Assembly: GCF_023699475.1 (NCBI RefSeq)
Contig: NZ_JALXFV010000008.1
Coordinates: 534,583 to 598,582 of the forward strand
DNA length: 64,000 bases
DNA from: Halomarina rubra
GTDB lineage: Archaea > Halobacteriota > Halobacteria > Halobacteriales > Haloarculaceae
Direction of reading: 5' to 3'
Shown here: piece by piece, positions 54,763 to 62,699 of the stretch
Layout of the letters: each line of letters begins with the position of its first letter
Numbering within the stretch: the first letter of the stretch is position 1
Notes under the pieces: generated by a model
What the model saw: the letters and a program-made list of their open reading frames with translations, nothing else
Told to the model about the DNA's origin: nothing
The model's database searches: none
Made by a program: the position numbers and the translations under genes

Positions 54763-54909
54763 ATGCGCGACGAGGAGGAGATCAGAGAGCAGTACGAGTT
54801 CCTGAAAGAGGAGTTAGAGAGCGAGGACATGCGCCACGAGGGGGTCAGACAGATGTTCACCTACTACAAACGGGCCATCGGCTGGGTGCTGGAGGAAGAG
54901 CACATCTGA
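54763..54909 (+). CDS. 48-residue conserved-looking small protein
   Basis: The ATG at 54763 opens MRDEEEIREQYEFLKEELES, then EDMRHEGVRQMFTYYKRAIG and WVLEEEHI. It is a charged helical protein with strong third-position GC. It lies 87 bp after the DUF1028 stop. The size and helical pattern resemble small haloarchaeal proteins of unknown function. The alternative longer in-frame start is not supported by composition. Confidence 0.65.
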   Translation: MRDEEEIREQYEFLKEELESEDMRHEGVRQMFTYYKRAIGWVLEEEHI

Positions 54910-54924
54910 CCCGATGCCGGTAGG

Positions 54925-54930
54925 TTTATA
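54925..54930 (+). promoter_or_regulatory. TATA box (TTTATA) of the candidate sRNA
   Basis: TTTATA at 54925-54930 sits in the context GCCGGTAGGTTTATACTTC. About 25 bp downstream is the base of a stable hairpin, the usual distance to an archaeal start site. No protein start follows within 200 bp. A near-identical element (16 of 19 bases) is at 55662-55680, before the PadR gene. Confidence 0.65.
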
Positions 54931-54952
54931 CTTCTGTAGCGGTTTGTAACAG

Positions 54953-55047
54953 TCGACGCTTCGCTTGGAGGGCCGAAGCGTCAGCGGGGACCAATTTCAG
55001 GGCGGCGGGCTCGGCCCACTTTTCGGGCTTGGCCCGCTTTCCTTTCC
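54953..55047 (+). ncRNA. Candidate small RNA with terminator hairpin
   Basis: The RNA would begin near 54953 and form GACGCTTCG/CGAAGCGTC (54955-54963 with 54974-54982, 10-nt loop). A single-stranded AGCGGGGACCAATTTCAGG region follows. A second hairpin comes next: GCGGGC (55005-55010) with GCCCGC (55032-55037) and inner GGCCC (55013-55017) with GGGCT (55025-55029), then the T/C-rich TTTCCTTTCC tract, as in intrinsic-like archaeal terminators. Length is about 95 nt. I do not recognise it as tRNA, SRP RNA, RNase P RNA or C/D box RNA. Confidence 0.55.
55005..55047 (+). terminator. Hairpin plus pyrimidine tract ending the candidate sRNA
   Basis: An 11-bp interrupted stem (55005-55017 with 55025-55037, one symmetric 2-nt internal loop, 7-nt apical loop) is followed by TTTCCTTTCC (55038-55047). 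Archaeal polymerase stops at T-rich tracts, so the tract is the relevant part and the hairpin may stabilise the 3' end. Confidence 0.5.
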
Positions 55048-55236
55048 TACTTACCACACAGCCAGCCAGAGCCGTGCGTCCGGCCGTCGTCACGGAACGC
55101 CGGTCGCTCCGCTTCGAACCACGAATCACGTTCGAGCGCAGCGTGCGCGTCGGCACTGCGGTCGCTGTTTGTACTGGCGGTCGCTTCTCGTGCACCGCTC
55201 GGTGTGTCGATGGTCGTTCGAGGCGAGTCGCCGAGC

Positions 55237-55515
55237 CTACTCGACGCTGAACTCGCCGCCGGCTTCGCCGCCGTCCTGGCCGTCGTCCCACTCCAGTTCG
55301 AACTCGACGCTCAGTTCGTCCGGTCCCGACCCGGTCTCGCGTTCGGCTTTCACCTCGAACGTGGGTCGAGCGGGGACCTCCAGGGAGAGGGTCTCCTCAC
55401 CGGCGGTGAGGACGATGGGTTCGCCCGCGTCCAGCTTGTCGGCGACCGCTCGCAGGTGGTCGGCGATGGCCGAGCGGTCGAGGGTCGACTCCGATTTGAA
55501 CAGGGTCTCTTCCAT
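55237..55515 (-). CDS. amphi-Trp domain protein
   Basis: The 92-residue protein matches the short amphi-Trp family: MEETLFKSESTLDRSAIADH, LRAVADKLDAGEPIVLTAG, then the FELEW segment. The family is small, acidic and beta-rich, of unknown function. It is often found in haloarchaea as single-domain proteins. A CTTATC TATA-like element lies about 30 bp upstream on the minus strand. It is divergent from the PadR gene. Confidence 0.85.
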   Translation of the reverse strand: MEETLFKSESTLDRSAIADHLRAVADKLDAGEPIVLTAGEETLSLEVPARPTFEVKAERETGSGPDELSVEFELEWDDGQDGGEAGGEFSVE

Positions 55516-55661
55516 GGCGATACACTGGTCGGAACGGAGATAAGTCGGTCGCTCGGTTCGACGTCCGGACGGAGCTGACTGTCGACTGGCACGACAGACG
55601 GCGGAGGGACGAAAACGGCCGCGGACGGGGCAAATACGCTTCGGTTCGGTGCTGCCCGGAT

Positions 55662-55680
55662 GCCGACATGTTTATACTTC
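55662..55680 (+). promoter_or_regulatory. PadR promoter with the GTTTATACTTC element
   Basis: The sequence GCCGACATGTTTATACTTC has its TATA box (TTTATA) at 55671-55676, about 31-36 bp before the ATG at 55707, so the transcript is nearly leaderless. It shares 16 of 19 bases with the sRNA promoter at 54916-54934, including the flanking GCCG. Confidence 0.65.
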
Positions 55681-55706
55681 CTTCCGTGATACTATTCTAG
55701 TGACAC

Positions 55707-56000
55707 ATGTACGACCTGACCGGATTTCAACGGGACCTCCTGTACGTCATCTCCGGTAGCGAGAAGCCACACGGCCTCGCCATCAAGGAGGAACTCGAAG
55801 ACTACTACGAGAAGGAGATCCACCACGGACGGCTCTACCCCAACCTCGACACGCTCGTCGAGAAGGCCCTCATCGAGAAGGGCGAGCAGGACCGCCGGAC
55901 GAACTTCTACACGATGACGGCCCGCGGACGGCGCGAACTCGAAGCCCGCCGCGAGTGGGAAGCCCAGTACGTTCAGGGCGAAGTCGATATCGAGGCTTAA
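55707..56000 (+). CDS. PadR-family transcription regulator
   Basis: The 97-residue protein is a single winged-helix domain: MYDLTGFQRDLLYVISGSEK, PHGLAIKEELEDYYEKEIHHG, LYPNLDTLVEKALIEKGEQD and FYTMTARGRRELEARR. It would bind DNA as a dimer. The gene is convergent with the AI-2E-type gene, and their stop codons overlap by 4 bp. Its promoter resembles that of the upstream sRNA. Confidence 0.92.
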   Translation: MYDLTGFQRDLLYVISGSEKPHGLAIKEELEDYYEKEIHHGRLYPNLDTLVEKALIEKGEQDRRTNFYTMTARGRRELEARREWEAQYVQGEVDIEA

Positions 56001-57184
56001 TCGGTTCCGTCGGGCGACGCCCCGCCAGGGTTCTCGACCGGTGGTTCGTCGACGACGACCTCTTCTGCGGACGGTGGTCCCGCCGACTCGATAGTCATCG
56101 CTCCGGGGTCGACGGCGAACGGCTGGATGGTCTCGCCGTCGAGCAGTTCGGGGAGGACCACGGTCCCGAAGTTGTAGACGAGCACCAGCGCGATGGGACC
56201 GAGGAAGATGCCGTACCACCCCCAGAGCAACGGCCCGAAGATGTACGCGAACATCACCATCCCGATGTGGAGGTTCCGACCGCTGACGTACGGTCGGAGC
56301 AGGAAGTCCGGGATGGAGTCGACGACGACGAACGAGACGGCGAAGAACACCGCGACGAACCAGAGGTTGTCGAGTCCGGGGAGGCCGCGGACGACGAGCA
56401 ACCCGGTGATGGGGAAGTAGACGAGTTTCATCCCGACGACGGGGACGAGACTCGCCACCCCCGTCAGCAGGCCCAGGAGGGTCGGGTACGGGATGGGCGT
56501 CCCCGGGGCGATCTCGTTGAGCAGCGTGTAGGAGACGGCCCCGATGACGCCGGTCATGATAGCGTTGAGAATGTTCCCGAAGAAGATGGAGGCGAAGTCG
56601 GTGTCCACGGCGCGTGCGTACGCCTCGAAGACGCCGCGGTCGTCGCCGAAGCGGGTTCGCACCCACCGCGAGAGTCTCGGGCCGTCGCGCAGCAGGTAGA
56701 ACGCGATGGCGAGCATGATGAACAGGTGGAACAGGGCGTTGCCGATGAAGAAGACGTAGTCGAGAGCCTGGTTCACCCCCTCCTGGAGGACGCTCTGGAG
56801 GTTCGGGTCGTTGAGCAACTCCTGGGGGTTCTCGGCGACGGTCGATATGTCGACGTACTCCTCGATGTACGGTTGCAGGGGGCCGAGGTCCGCGCCCCTG
56901 TTCTCGACGAGGGTGTTCACCTCCTGGAGCGAGACGGCGAGGACGTACGCGAACAGGAGCAACGCCGGGAGCGCGAGGACGAAGATGGAGACGCCCGCCG
57001 CGAGACTCGGCGGGTAGATGTGGCGTTTCAGCCGGTCGTACACCGGCCGGGTCGCGTAGTAGATGAACAGACCGAACACGAACGTCCCGACGAACGAGTA
57101 GAGCGTCAACAGGAGGACACCGACGAGGAGGACTCCGAGCGCGGCCCACGCGAGGCGTCCGCGGTCGAGGGAGGGCCATTCCAT
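55997..57184 (-). CDS. AI-2E family transporter (TqsA/PerM-like membrane protein)
   Basis: The start at 57184 gives 395 residues with about eight hydrophobic segments: LAWAALGVLLVGVLLLTLYS, FIGNALFHLFIMLAIAFYLL, LLGLLTGVASLVPVVGMKL and FGPLLWGWYGIFLGPIALVL. The PVVG and family spacing identify the AI-2E transporter group; many members are exporters or sodium antiporters and do not move autoinducer-2. An acidic tail ends in PPVENPGGASPDGTD. The gene is divergent from MgtC, with 82 bp between starts. Confidence 0.9.
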   Translation of the reverse strand: MEWPSLDRGRLAWAALGVLLVGVLLLTLYSFVGTFVFGLFIYYATRPVYDRLKRHIYPPSLAAGVSIFVLALPALLLFAYVLAVSLQEVNTLVENRGADLGPLQPYIEEYVDISTVAENPQELLNDPNLQSVLQEGVNQALDYVFFIGNALFHLFIMLAIAFYLLRDGPRLSRWVRTRFGDDRGVFEAYARAVDTDFASIFFGNILNAIMTGVIGAVSYTLLNEIAPGTPIPYPTLLGLLTGVASLVPVVGMKLVYFPITGLLVVRGLPGLDNLWFVAVFFAVSFVVVDSIPDFLLRPYVSGRNLHIGMVMFAYIFGPLLWGWYGIFLGPIALVLVYNFGTVVLPELLDGETIQPFAVDPGAMTIESAGPPSAEEVVVDEPPVENPGGASPDGTD

Positions 57185-57266
57185 ACCCGTCGGTGGCGAT
57201 GGACTGTCAAAAATCCCGTTGCAAGGGGCGGGTTTAAGATGTACTGAGTGGTATATAGTGCTACGT

Positions 57267-58526
57267 ATGTCACAACAGTTGCCCGTGTTCGCAGACGGGC
57301 TGCTCCTCCGACTGGTGCTCGCGGGGGCCCTCGGCCTGTTCATGGGCCTCGAACGCGAGTGGTCACACCGGTCTGCGGGCGTGCGCACCTTCTCGCTCAT
57401 CACGCTGCTCGGGGCGATGTTCACGGTCCTCGAACGCGACGGTCTGCTGACCGTCGGGGCCGCACTGGTCGTCCTGATGGGGCTGGCGCTGGTCGCCCGC
57501 GGCCTGCTCGACGAGGACGAGGGCCTGTCGCTGACGACGGCCACCTCCATGCTGGTCGCCTACGGCGTCGGCGTGCTCGTCGGCGCGGGCTACATCACCG
57601 CGGGGGTCACCGTCGCCATCCTCTCGTCGCTCCTGCTCGTGTTGAAGCGGGAGCTCCACTCGTTCGCGTGGGGGCTGAAACGCGACGAGCTACGGTCGGC
57701 GACGGAGTTCGGCGTCCTCGCGTTCGTCGTCTACCCGTTGCTCCCGGCGGAGCCGATGAAGTTCGCCATCGCGGACCTCCCCATCACGGTCGAGCCACGC
57801 ACGGTGTGGCTCCTCGTCGTGAGCGTCGCCGCCATCGGCATCGTCAACTACGCCATCGTCAAGAACTACGGCTCTCGGGGCATCGCCGTCACCGGATTCT
57901 TCGGTGGGTTGGTCTCCTCGACGGCCGTCGTCGGGACGATGCTCGACCACGTCCGCCAGCGCCCGAACGCGGTCAACTACGCCGTGGCGGCCGTCCTGCT
58001 GGCCGACGCCGCGATGGCCGTCCGCAACCTCGTCATCGTGCTGGCGTTCACGCTCGGCAACGGGCCGCTGTGGGGACTGGTCGTCCCGCTAGGGGTCGTC
58101 ATCCTCGGGAGCGTCGCCATCGCGGCGTTCACAGCCGACTGGAGCGAGTCCGTCGAGATGGACCTCGACAGCCCGTTCTCGCTGCGCAACGCCCTCGGGT
58201 TCGGCGCGCTGTTCGCCGTCGTCCTCGTCGGCAGCGCACTCGCTCAAGCGCTGTTCGGCCAGCAGGGGTTCTACCTCGCGGCGGCGCTCTCGGGACTCGT
58301 CTCCAGTGCGGGCGCGACCACCTCCGCGGTCGTCCTCTACACCGGCGGGGCGCTGTCGGCACAGACCGCCATCATCGGCGTGATGATCGCCACCGTCTCC
58401 AGCATCGTCGTGAAGGCCGCGCTGACGCTCGCCGGCCCGACCCGGTCGTTCGGCTACCGCGTTTCCATCTGGAGCGGCGGCCTGACGCTCGCCGCCGCCG
58501 CCGTCAGCCTGGCCGTCATCGTGTAA
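57267..58526 (+). CDS. MgtC/SapB family membrane protein with C-terminal DUF4010
   Basis: The 419-residue protein has the MgtC domain first (LVLAGALGLFMGLEREWSHR, SLITLLGAMF), then a long C-terminal DUF4010 region with repeated membrane segments (GIAVTGFFGGLVSSTAVVGT, AALSGLVSSAGATTSAVVL). The family is linked to magnesium limitation and ATP-synthase control in bacteria; the archaeal role is unknown. An upstream AT-rich GGTTTAAGATG (57229-57239) is the probable promoter. Confidence 0.92.
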   Translation: MSQQLPVFADGLLLRLVLAGALGLFMGLEREWSHRSAGVRTFSLITLLGAMFTVLERDGLLTVGAALVVLMGLALVARGLLDEDEGLSLTTATSMLVAYGVGVLVGAGYITAGVTVAILSSLLLVLKRELHSFAWGLKRDELRSATEFGVLAFVVYPLLPAEPMKFAIADLPITVEPRTVWLLVVSVAAIGIVNYAIVKNYGSRGIAVTGFFGGLVSSTAVVGTMLDHVRQRPNAVNYAVAAVLLADAAMAVRNLVIVLAFTLGNGPLWGLVVPLGVVILGSVAIAAFTADWSESVEMDLDSPFSLRNALGFGALFAVVLVGSALAQALFGQQGFYLAAALSGLVSSAGATTSAVVLYTGGALSAQTAIIGVMIATVSSIVVKAALTLAGPTRSFGYRVSIWSGGLTLAAAAVSLAVIV

Positions 58527-58619
58527 GCCACGCGCGCCGACATTCACATATCAACCCACGGTCGCAAGTTTCGTCCCCATCCCGAAGCCTTATTTAGTGA
58601 ATTGGTACCAAGGCCGGCC

Positions 58620-59957
58620 ATGAACCGCGAGACTGCGGAGCCGAACGTGCGCTCCATGCCGGGCGAGAAGGCTCGACGATGGGCCGCGGCACACCGCGAG
58701 CACGCCGCGAAGAGCACCTACGTCTACGACTTCGTCTGGGATCTGACGGGCGAGGCGACGGGACCGTTCTGTACCGACGTCGACGGCAACGTCCTCATGG
58801 ACTTCACCAGCCACGTCGGGGCCGCGCCGCTCGGGTACAACAACCCGAAGATCCTCGACCCGCTCTCCGAGTTCGACCTGGTCGACCCGCTGAAGATCGC
58901 GGGCCAGGACTTCTACGTCTCCGGCGAGGGCGTCGGCGACGACGGCATCCCCGGCCCCGCGGGCCTGATGCGACGGCTCACCGAGGCGACGAGCCACTAC
59001 GACATGGACACCGTCTTCCTCTCGAACTCGGGCGCTGAGGCCGTCGAGAACGGTATCAAGATCTGTTACGACGCGACCGAGGGCCAGTACGGCATCACCA
59101 CCCACGGCGCGTTCCACGGGCGGACGCTCGGTGCGCTCTCGCTCAACCGCTCGAAGTCGGTCTACCGGACGGACTACCCCGAGGTCGCCGGCATCCACGA
59201 CGTGCCGTTCTGCGACGACGGTGGCTGTGACGCCTCGACGTGTTCGTGTGGCTTCTTCACCGACGACGGGTCACAGCTTCGGCGGATGCTCGACCCGGAC
59301 ACGGGGTTCGTCGACCCCGAGGAGGTCGCGTACCTCGTCCTCGAACCCGTCCAGGGCGAGGGTGGTTACCGTATCCCCAGCGACGCGTTCATGGAGGAGG
59401 TCGCCGCCGTCACCGACGAACTGGACGTCCCCATCGTCGCCGACGAGATCCAGTCGGGGATAGGCCGCACCGGGAAGATGTGGGGCGCGGACCACTACCC
59501 CATCGAACCGGACGTCATCACGAGCGCGAAGGCGCTGCGGGTCGGCGCGACCATCTCCCGCTCGGACGTGTTCCCCGACGAGGGCTCGCGCATCTCCTCG
59601 ACCTGGGGCGCGGGCGACGTCCTCGCCAGCGCGCAGGGCGCGCTCACCATCGACGCCATCCACGAACACGACCTGCTGGAGAACGCCACCGAACGCGGGC
59701 GACAGATGGTCGAGCGTCTCGAAGACGCGAACCTCGACTGCATCACCGACGTGCGCGGTCTCGGCCTGATGCTCGCACTCGACTTCGAGACGAAGTCCCT
59801 ACGCGACGACGTCATCGACGCCGCGCTCGCACGCGGCTTCCTCACGCTGGGTTGTGGCTACCGCACGCTCCGCCTGCTCCCCCCGCTCGACGTCACGGAA
59901 CGCGAGATCGACCTCGCGGCGGACCTGCTGTTGGAGTCCGTCTCCGACGTGAACTGA
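58620..59957 (+). CDS. Class III PLP-dependent aminotransferase with cysteine-rich insert
   Basis: The 445-residue protein shows SNSGAEAVENGIKICYDATE, GAFHGRTLGALSLN, PIVADEIQSGIGRTGKMW and the PLP lysine K304 in ITSAKALRVGA. It therefore transfers amino groups between an omega-amine or amino acid and a keto acid; the substrate cannot be told. Residues 198-210 (CDDGGCDASTCSC) carry four cysteines in C-x4-C-x4-C-x-C spacing, unusual in this family and possibly metal-binding. A CTTATTTAG element about 25 bp upstream is the TATA box. Confidence 0.9.
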   Translation: MNRETAEPNVRSMPGEKARRWAAAHREHAAKSTYVYDFVWDLTGEATGPFCTDVDGNVLMDFTSHVGAAPLGYNNPKILDPLSEFDLVDPLKIAGQDFYVSGEGVGDDGIPGPAGLMRRLTEATSHYDMDTVFLSNSGAEAVENGIKICYDATEGQYGITTHGAFHGRTLGALSLNRSKSVYRTDYPEVAGIHDVPFCDDGGCDASTCSCGFFTDDGSQLRRMLDPDTGFVDPEEVAYLVLEPVQGEGGYRIPSDAFMEEVAAVTDELDVPIVADEIQSGIGRTGKMWGADHYPIEPDVITSAKALRVGATISRSDVFPDEGSRISSTWGAGDVLASAQGALTIDAIHEHDLLENATERGRQMVERLEDANLDCITDVRGLGLMLALDFETKSLRDDVIDAALARGFLTLGCGYRTLRLLPPLDVTEREIDLAADLLLESVSDVN

Positions 59958-60096
59958 GGCAGTCTCGACCGACTCGACAGTCCCCGCGGGTCGCGAGCGC
60001 TGTGGAGGGCCGCTGCTCGGGGACTTACGAGTCGGTCGTCTCGCCGGGGCGGCCACGACACGGTGGGAACGGCCCGTCGTGCTCGGAGGGTGTCGC

Positions 60097-60450
60097 TCAG
60101 ACGCTCGCGACGAACGCGCGCTTCTCGTCGACGCGGTCGTCGTGACCGAGCAGGTCGTCGAGGTGCGCACCGAGTGCGGGGAGGAGGCGTCCCGATTCGA
60201 CGGTTTTCGTCTCGGCGTCGAAGTCGACGGCGTCCGCGTCGGCGAGTTTCGGCAGTGCGCAGTGGTAGAGGCGGATGGCGACACGCTCGACGTCGTCGGT
60301 GGAGGCGGTCGGGTCGAGTCGGGTGAGTTCCGCGGCGAGTTCGCGGACGTCCCACTCTCGCTCGACTTCCAGCATGAGTGCGACGACCTGCCGGCGGGTC
60401 TCGGTCTCCAGGAGGTCGTGTGCCGTGGTCGCAGTCATCTCGGATTTCAT
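60097..60450 (-). CDS. DUF7344-type helix-turn-helix protein
   Basis: The 117-residue protein consists of one winged-helix-like domain: HDLLETETRRQVVALMLEVE, REWDVRELAAELTRLDP and RVAIRLYHCALPKLADADAV. It resembles the N-terminal part of the protein at 22783-23334 but has no membrane segments. A regulatory role is inferred. Possible starts are the ATG at 60450 and the ATG at 60438 (MTATTAHDLLE); I choose the longer. Confidence 0.75.
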   Translation of the reverse strand: MKSEMTATTAHDLLETETRRQVVALMLEVEREWDVRELAAELTRLDPTASTDDVERVAIRLYHCALPKLADADAVDFDAETKTVESGRLLPALGAHLDDLLGHDDRVDEKRAFVASV

Positions 60451-60603
60451 GGTGTTCTCGACCACAGAGACAAGACAGACGACTATAGGAGAACTTCCTA
60501 ATCAGTTAGGCTCGCGACGACGGAACCACGACGTACCTCTCGAATCTACGCGACTGAAACCCCGTACTCACGATTTCGGGCCCTCGCGCTCCGAGAAGAG
60601 CGT

Positions 60604-60924
60604 CTAGAACTGGTAGCGACGGCCGTCGTTCTCGGGGGGTTGGGGTGTCCCCGTCATCTGCTCGTAGGTCATCCCCGAGAGGTACTCGTCGTAGGTGACG
60701 TCGTACTCCCGGCGGAGGTGGGCGTCGAGGCGACCCGTCTCGACGGTCGACTGGAACAGGAGGTGGACGGCGCGCTTGAGCAGGTCGTCGGCGTCCTCGG
60801 GGCCGAGTCCGGCCTGGAGGAGCGCGAGTTCGGTCCTCGTCTCGCGGTCGAGCGAGACGGCGTAGTCGTCGCCGAGGTCGGCGTACGCGGCGTCGACGGC
60901 GTCCGAGAGGTCGTCGAGACTCAT
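60604..60924 (-). CDS. Conserved small acidic protein, unknown
   Basis: The 106-residue protein is predicted helical: MSLDDLSDAVDAAYADLGDD, LALLQAGLGPEDADDLLKRA, VHLLFQSTVETGRLDAHLRR and YDVTYDEYLSGMTYEQMTG. It contains no cysteine or known motif. It lies 39 bp from the stop of the zinc-ribbon membrane protein gene on the same strand. Function unknown. Confidence 0.75.
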   Translation of the reverse strand: MSLDDLSDAVDAAYADLGDDYAVSLDRETRTELALLQAGLGPEDADDLLKRAVHLLFQSTVETGRLDAHLRREYDVTYDEYLSGMTYEQMTGTPQPPENDGRRYQF

Positions 60925-60963
60925 GTCCGGGCAGTCGAACGCCGCGGGCCAAACGCGTTTCGC

Positions 60964-61236
60964 TCAGAGCCGACCGCCACAGAACCGACAGTCCTCGCGC
61001 GTGGCCACCTCGCGAGCGCGACAGTGTGGACAGGTTCGGACGTCGGGGCCGGGGACCGGGGCCGAGGTCGGGTCGGGAGTCGACGCGAACGCGGAGTGGA
61101 CCCCGGCGAAACAGACGACTGCCACGCCGAGGAGCAGCCAGAACGCCTCGATATCCAGGAGGGCGACCAACCCGTCGACGAGGAACGGCGCGAGCGCGAG
61201 GAGGACGCCGACGAGTGCGATCTCTTCGGAGCGCAT
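60964..61236 (-). CDS. Membrane protein with C-terminal zinc ribbon
   Basis: The 90-residue protein has two hydrophobic segments (IALVGVLLALAPFLVDGLVALL and FWLLLGVAVVCFAGVHSAFA) and a C-terminal ribbon with CPHCRAREVATREDCRFCGG (two CxxC knuckles). The orientation of the ribbon is not predictable. It is divergent from mutY, with 102 bp between starts, and may be co-transcribed with the gene at 60604-60924. Confidence 0.82.
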   Translation of the reverse strand: MRSEEIALVGVLLALAPFLVDGLVALLDIEAFWLLLGVAVVCFAGVHSAFASTPDPTSAPVPGPDVRTCPHCRAREVATREDCRFCGGRL

Positions 61237-61338
61237 GGGCGGTGTTCGAGTCAGCCGTCATGAACGTTCGGATGCGTCGGCACGGCCCGCCGCCACGCGA
61301 ATCACCACCGCTAAACCGCCAGCGAGCGACCCCCGAGT

Positions 61339-62241
61339 ATGACAGAGACGGCGCTCGCCGAGGACGAGCGCGAGGGCGTCAGGCGAGCGCTCGTGGAGTG
61401 GTACGAGGCCGACCACCGCTCGTTCCCGTGGCGCGAGACGACGGACCCGTACCGCATCCTCGTCAGCGAGGTGATGAGCCAGCAGACCCAACTCGGGCGC
61501 GTCGAGGAGGCCTACCGGGAGTTCCTGGCCGAGTGGCCCACCGTCGAGGACCTCGCGGCCGCCGACCGTGCCGACGTCGTGGGGTTCTGGACCGGCCACT
61601 CGCTGGGGTACAACAACCGCGCGAAGTACCTCCACACCGCCGCGAACCAGGTCGTCGACGACTTCGACGGCGAGTTCCCCCAGACGCCCGACGCGCTCCA
61701 AGAGCTCCACGGTGTCGGCCCGTACACCGCCAACGCAGTCGCGTCGTTCGCGTTCGACGCGGGCGACGCCGTGGTCGACACGAACGTCAAGCGCGTGCTG
61801 TACCGCGCGTTCTCGGTGCCCGACGACGACGGCACGTTCGAGGAGAGCGCGAACGACCTCATGCCCGACGGCGAGTCACGGGTCTGGAACAACGCCATCA
61901 TGGAACTCGGGGGAGTCGCCTGCGGGCAGACGCCGCGCTGTGACGAGGCGAGTTGCCCGTGGCGCGAGTGGTGTGACGCCTACACCTCGGGTGACTTCAC
62001 CGCGCCCGACGTCCCCACGCAACCGACGTTCGAGGGGTCGCGCCGCATGTTCCGGGGGCGCGTCGTGAAGCTGCTCCGGGAACACGACGAACTCGACGTC
62101 GACACGCTCGGCCACCGCGTCCGCGTGGACTACGCGCCCGACGGCCGGTACGGACGGGAGTGGTTGCGGGAGCTCCTCGACGACCTCGAATCGGACGGCC
62201 TAGTGGAGGTGACGGCGGGTCGCGCCCGCCTCCAGCGATGA
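61339..62241 (+). CDS. mutY: A/G-specific adenine glycosylase
   Basis: The 300-residue protein has the HhH-GPD core (WRETTDPYRILVSEVMSQQT, LHGVGPYTANAVASFAFDA) with the catalytic aspartate in VVDTNVKRVL. A four-cysteine loop (CGQTPRCDEASCPWREWC) in C-x5-C-x4-C-x5-C spacing binds a [4Fe-4S] cluster. It removes adenine opposite 8-oxoguanine. A C-terminal helical/winged region (about 235-300) replaces the usual NUDIX-like domain. Its stop overlaps the next gene's ATG (ATGA). Confidence 0.93.
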   Translation: MTETALAEDEREGVRRALVEWYEADHRSFPWRETTDPYRILVSEVMSQQTQLGRVEEAYREFLAEWPTVEDLAAADRADVVGFWTGHSLGYNNRAKYLHTAANQVVDDFDGEFPQTPDALQELHGVGPYTANAVASFAFDAGDAVVDTNVKRVLYRAFSVPDDDGTFEESANDLMPDGESRVWNNAIMELGGVACGQTPRCDEASCPWREWCDAYTSGDFTAPDVPTQPTFEGSRRMFRGRVVKLLREHDELDVDTLGHRVRVDYAPDGRYGREWLRELLDDLESDGLVEVTAGRARLQR

Positions 62242-62417
62242 AGGTCGGGTTCAGGTCGGAGAACCTCGGCCGGGCGCTGGTGGGGTTCACCGCGGCGATG
62301 CTGGGCGTCGCCGTGGTCGGTGCGCTCGTCGGGATGACCGTCCAGGAGATACTCGTCTTCGGCGTCGCCCTCGGCGTCGGGTTCGCGCTCGGCGTGCTGT
62401 TCTTCGACCAGGGCTAA
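62238..62417 (+). CDS. 59-residue membrane protein, coupled to mutY
   Basis: The protein reads MKVGFRSENLGRALVGFTAA and is followed by two hydrophobic stretches (MLGVAVVGALVGMTVQEILV and GVALGVGFALGVLFF). Its ATG overlaps the mutY stop codon, so it is probably translated from the mutY mRNA. It has no recognised family. Confidence 0.75.
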   Translation: MKVGFRSENLGRALVGFTAAMLGVAVVGALVGMTVQEILVFGVALGVGFALGVLFFDQG

Positions 62418-62626
62418 CGGACGTGGTAGCCCAGGTCGCGAATCGCGACGACGGCGCGCTCGACGGCCTCGGTGTCGCCGACGAGGTCGAGCCAACCGCT
62501 CATCCGGTCGAACTCGAACTCGGTGAGGCCGTCGACCTGGAACACGCGCCGCCGAATCGTGTTCTCGTCGAGGACCTCGCTCGCGCCCTCGACACGGAGG
62601 AGTCGCCGCGTCTGTTCTTCGGGCAT
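62414..62626 (-). CDS. 70-residue protein, possible beta-alpha-beta (HMA/ACT-like) fold
   Basis: The protein starts MPEEQTRRLLRVEGASEVLD and continues ENTIRRRVFQVDGLTEFEFD, then GDTEAVERAVVAIRDLGYHV. Alternating strand-helix-strand-strand-helix-strand is suggested, like a ferredoxin-type small domain. There is no CxxC, so heavy-metal binding is not supported. Its start at 62626 is chosen over the arginine-rich upstream extension. It is convergent with the small membrane gene, overlapping 4 bp. Confidence 0.65.
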   Translation of the reverse strand: MPEEQTRRLLRVEGASEVLDENTIRRRVFQVDGLTEFEFDRMSGWLDLVGDTEAVERAVVAIRDLGYHVR

Positions 62627-62699
62627 ATCGTGAGCGGTACGACTGGTAGGTAAAGACGTTTCCGGGCGACGTGCGGCGAGCGTTCGGTACCGAACCCCG

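Larger units (their letters stand above)
54910..55236. other. 327-bp region containing the candidate sRNA
   Basis: The region contains the promoter and RNA at 54925-55047. The remaining 55048-55236 hold no gene or structure I can support; the leftward frame there is arginine-rich and not gene-like. Confidence 0.55.

Noticed and set aside
54926-55291. Leftward 121-codon frame over the sRNA region
   Set aside because: It is arginine-rich and unlike haloarchaeal acidic proteins. The promoter and hairpins on the plus strand explain the region better.
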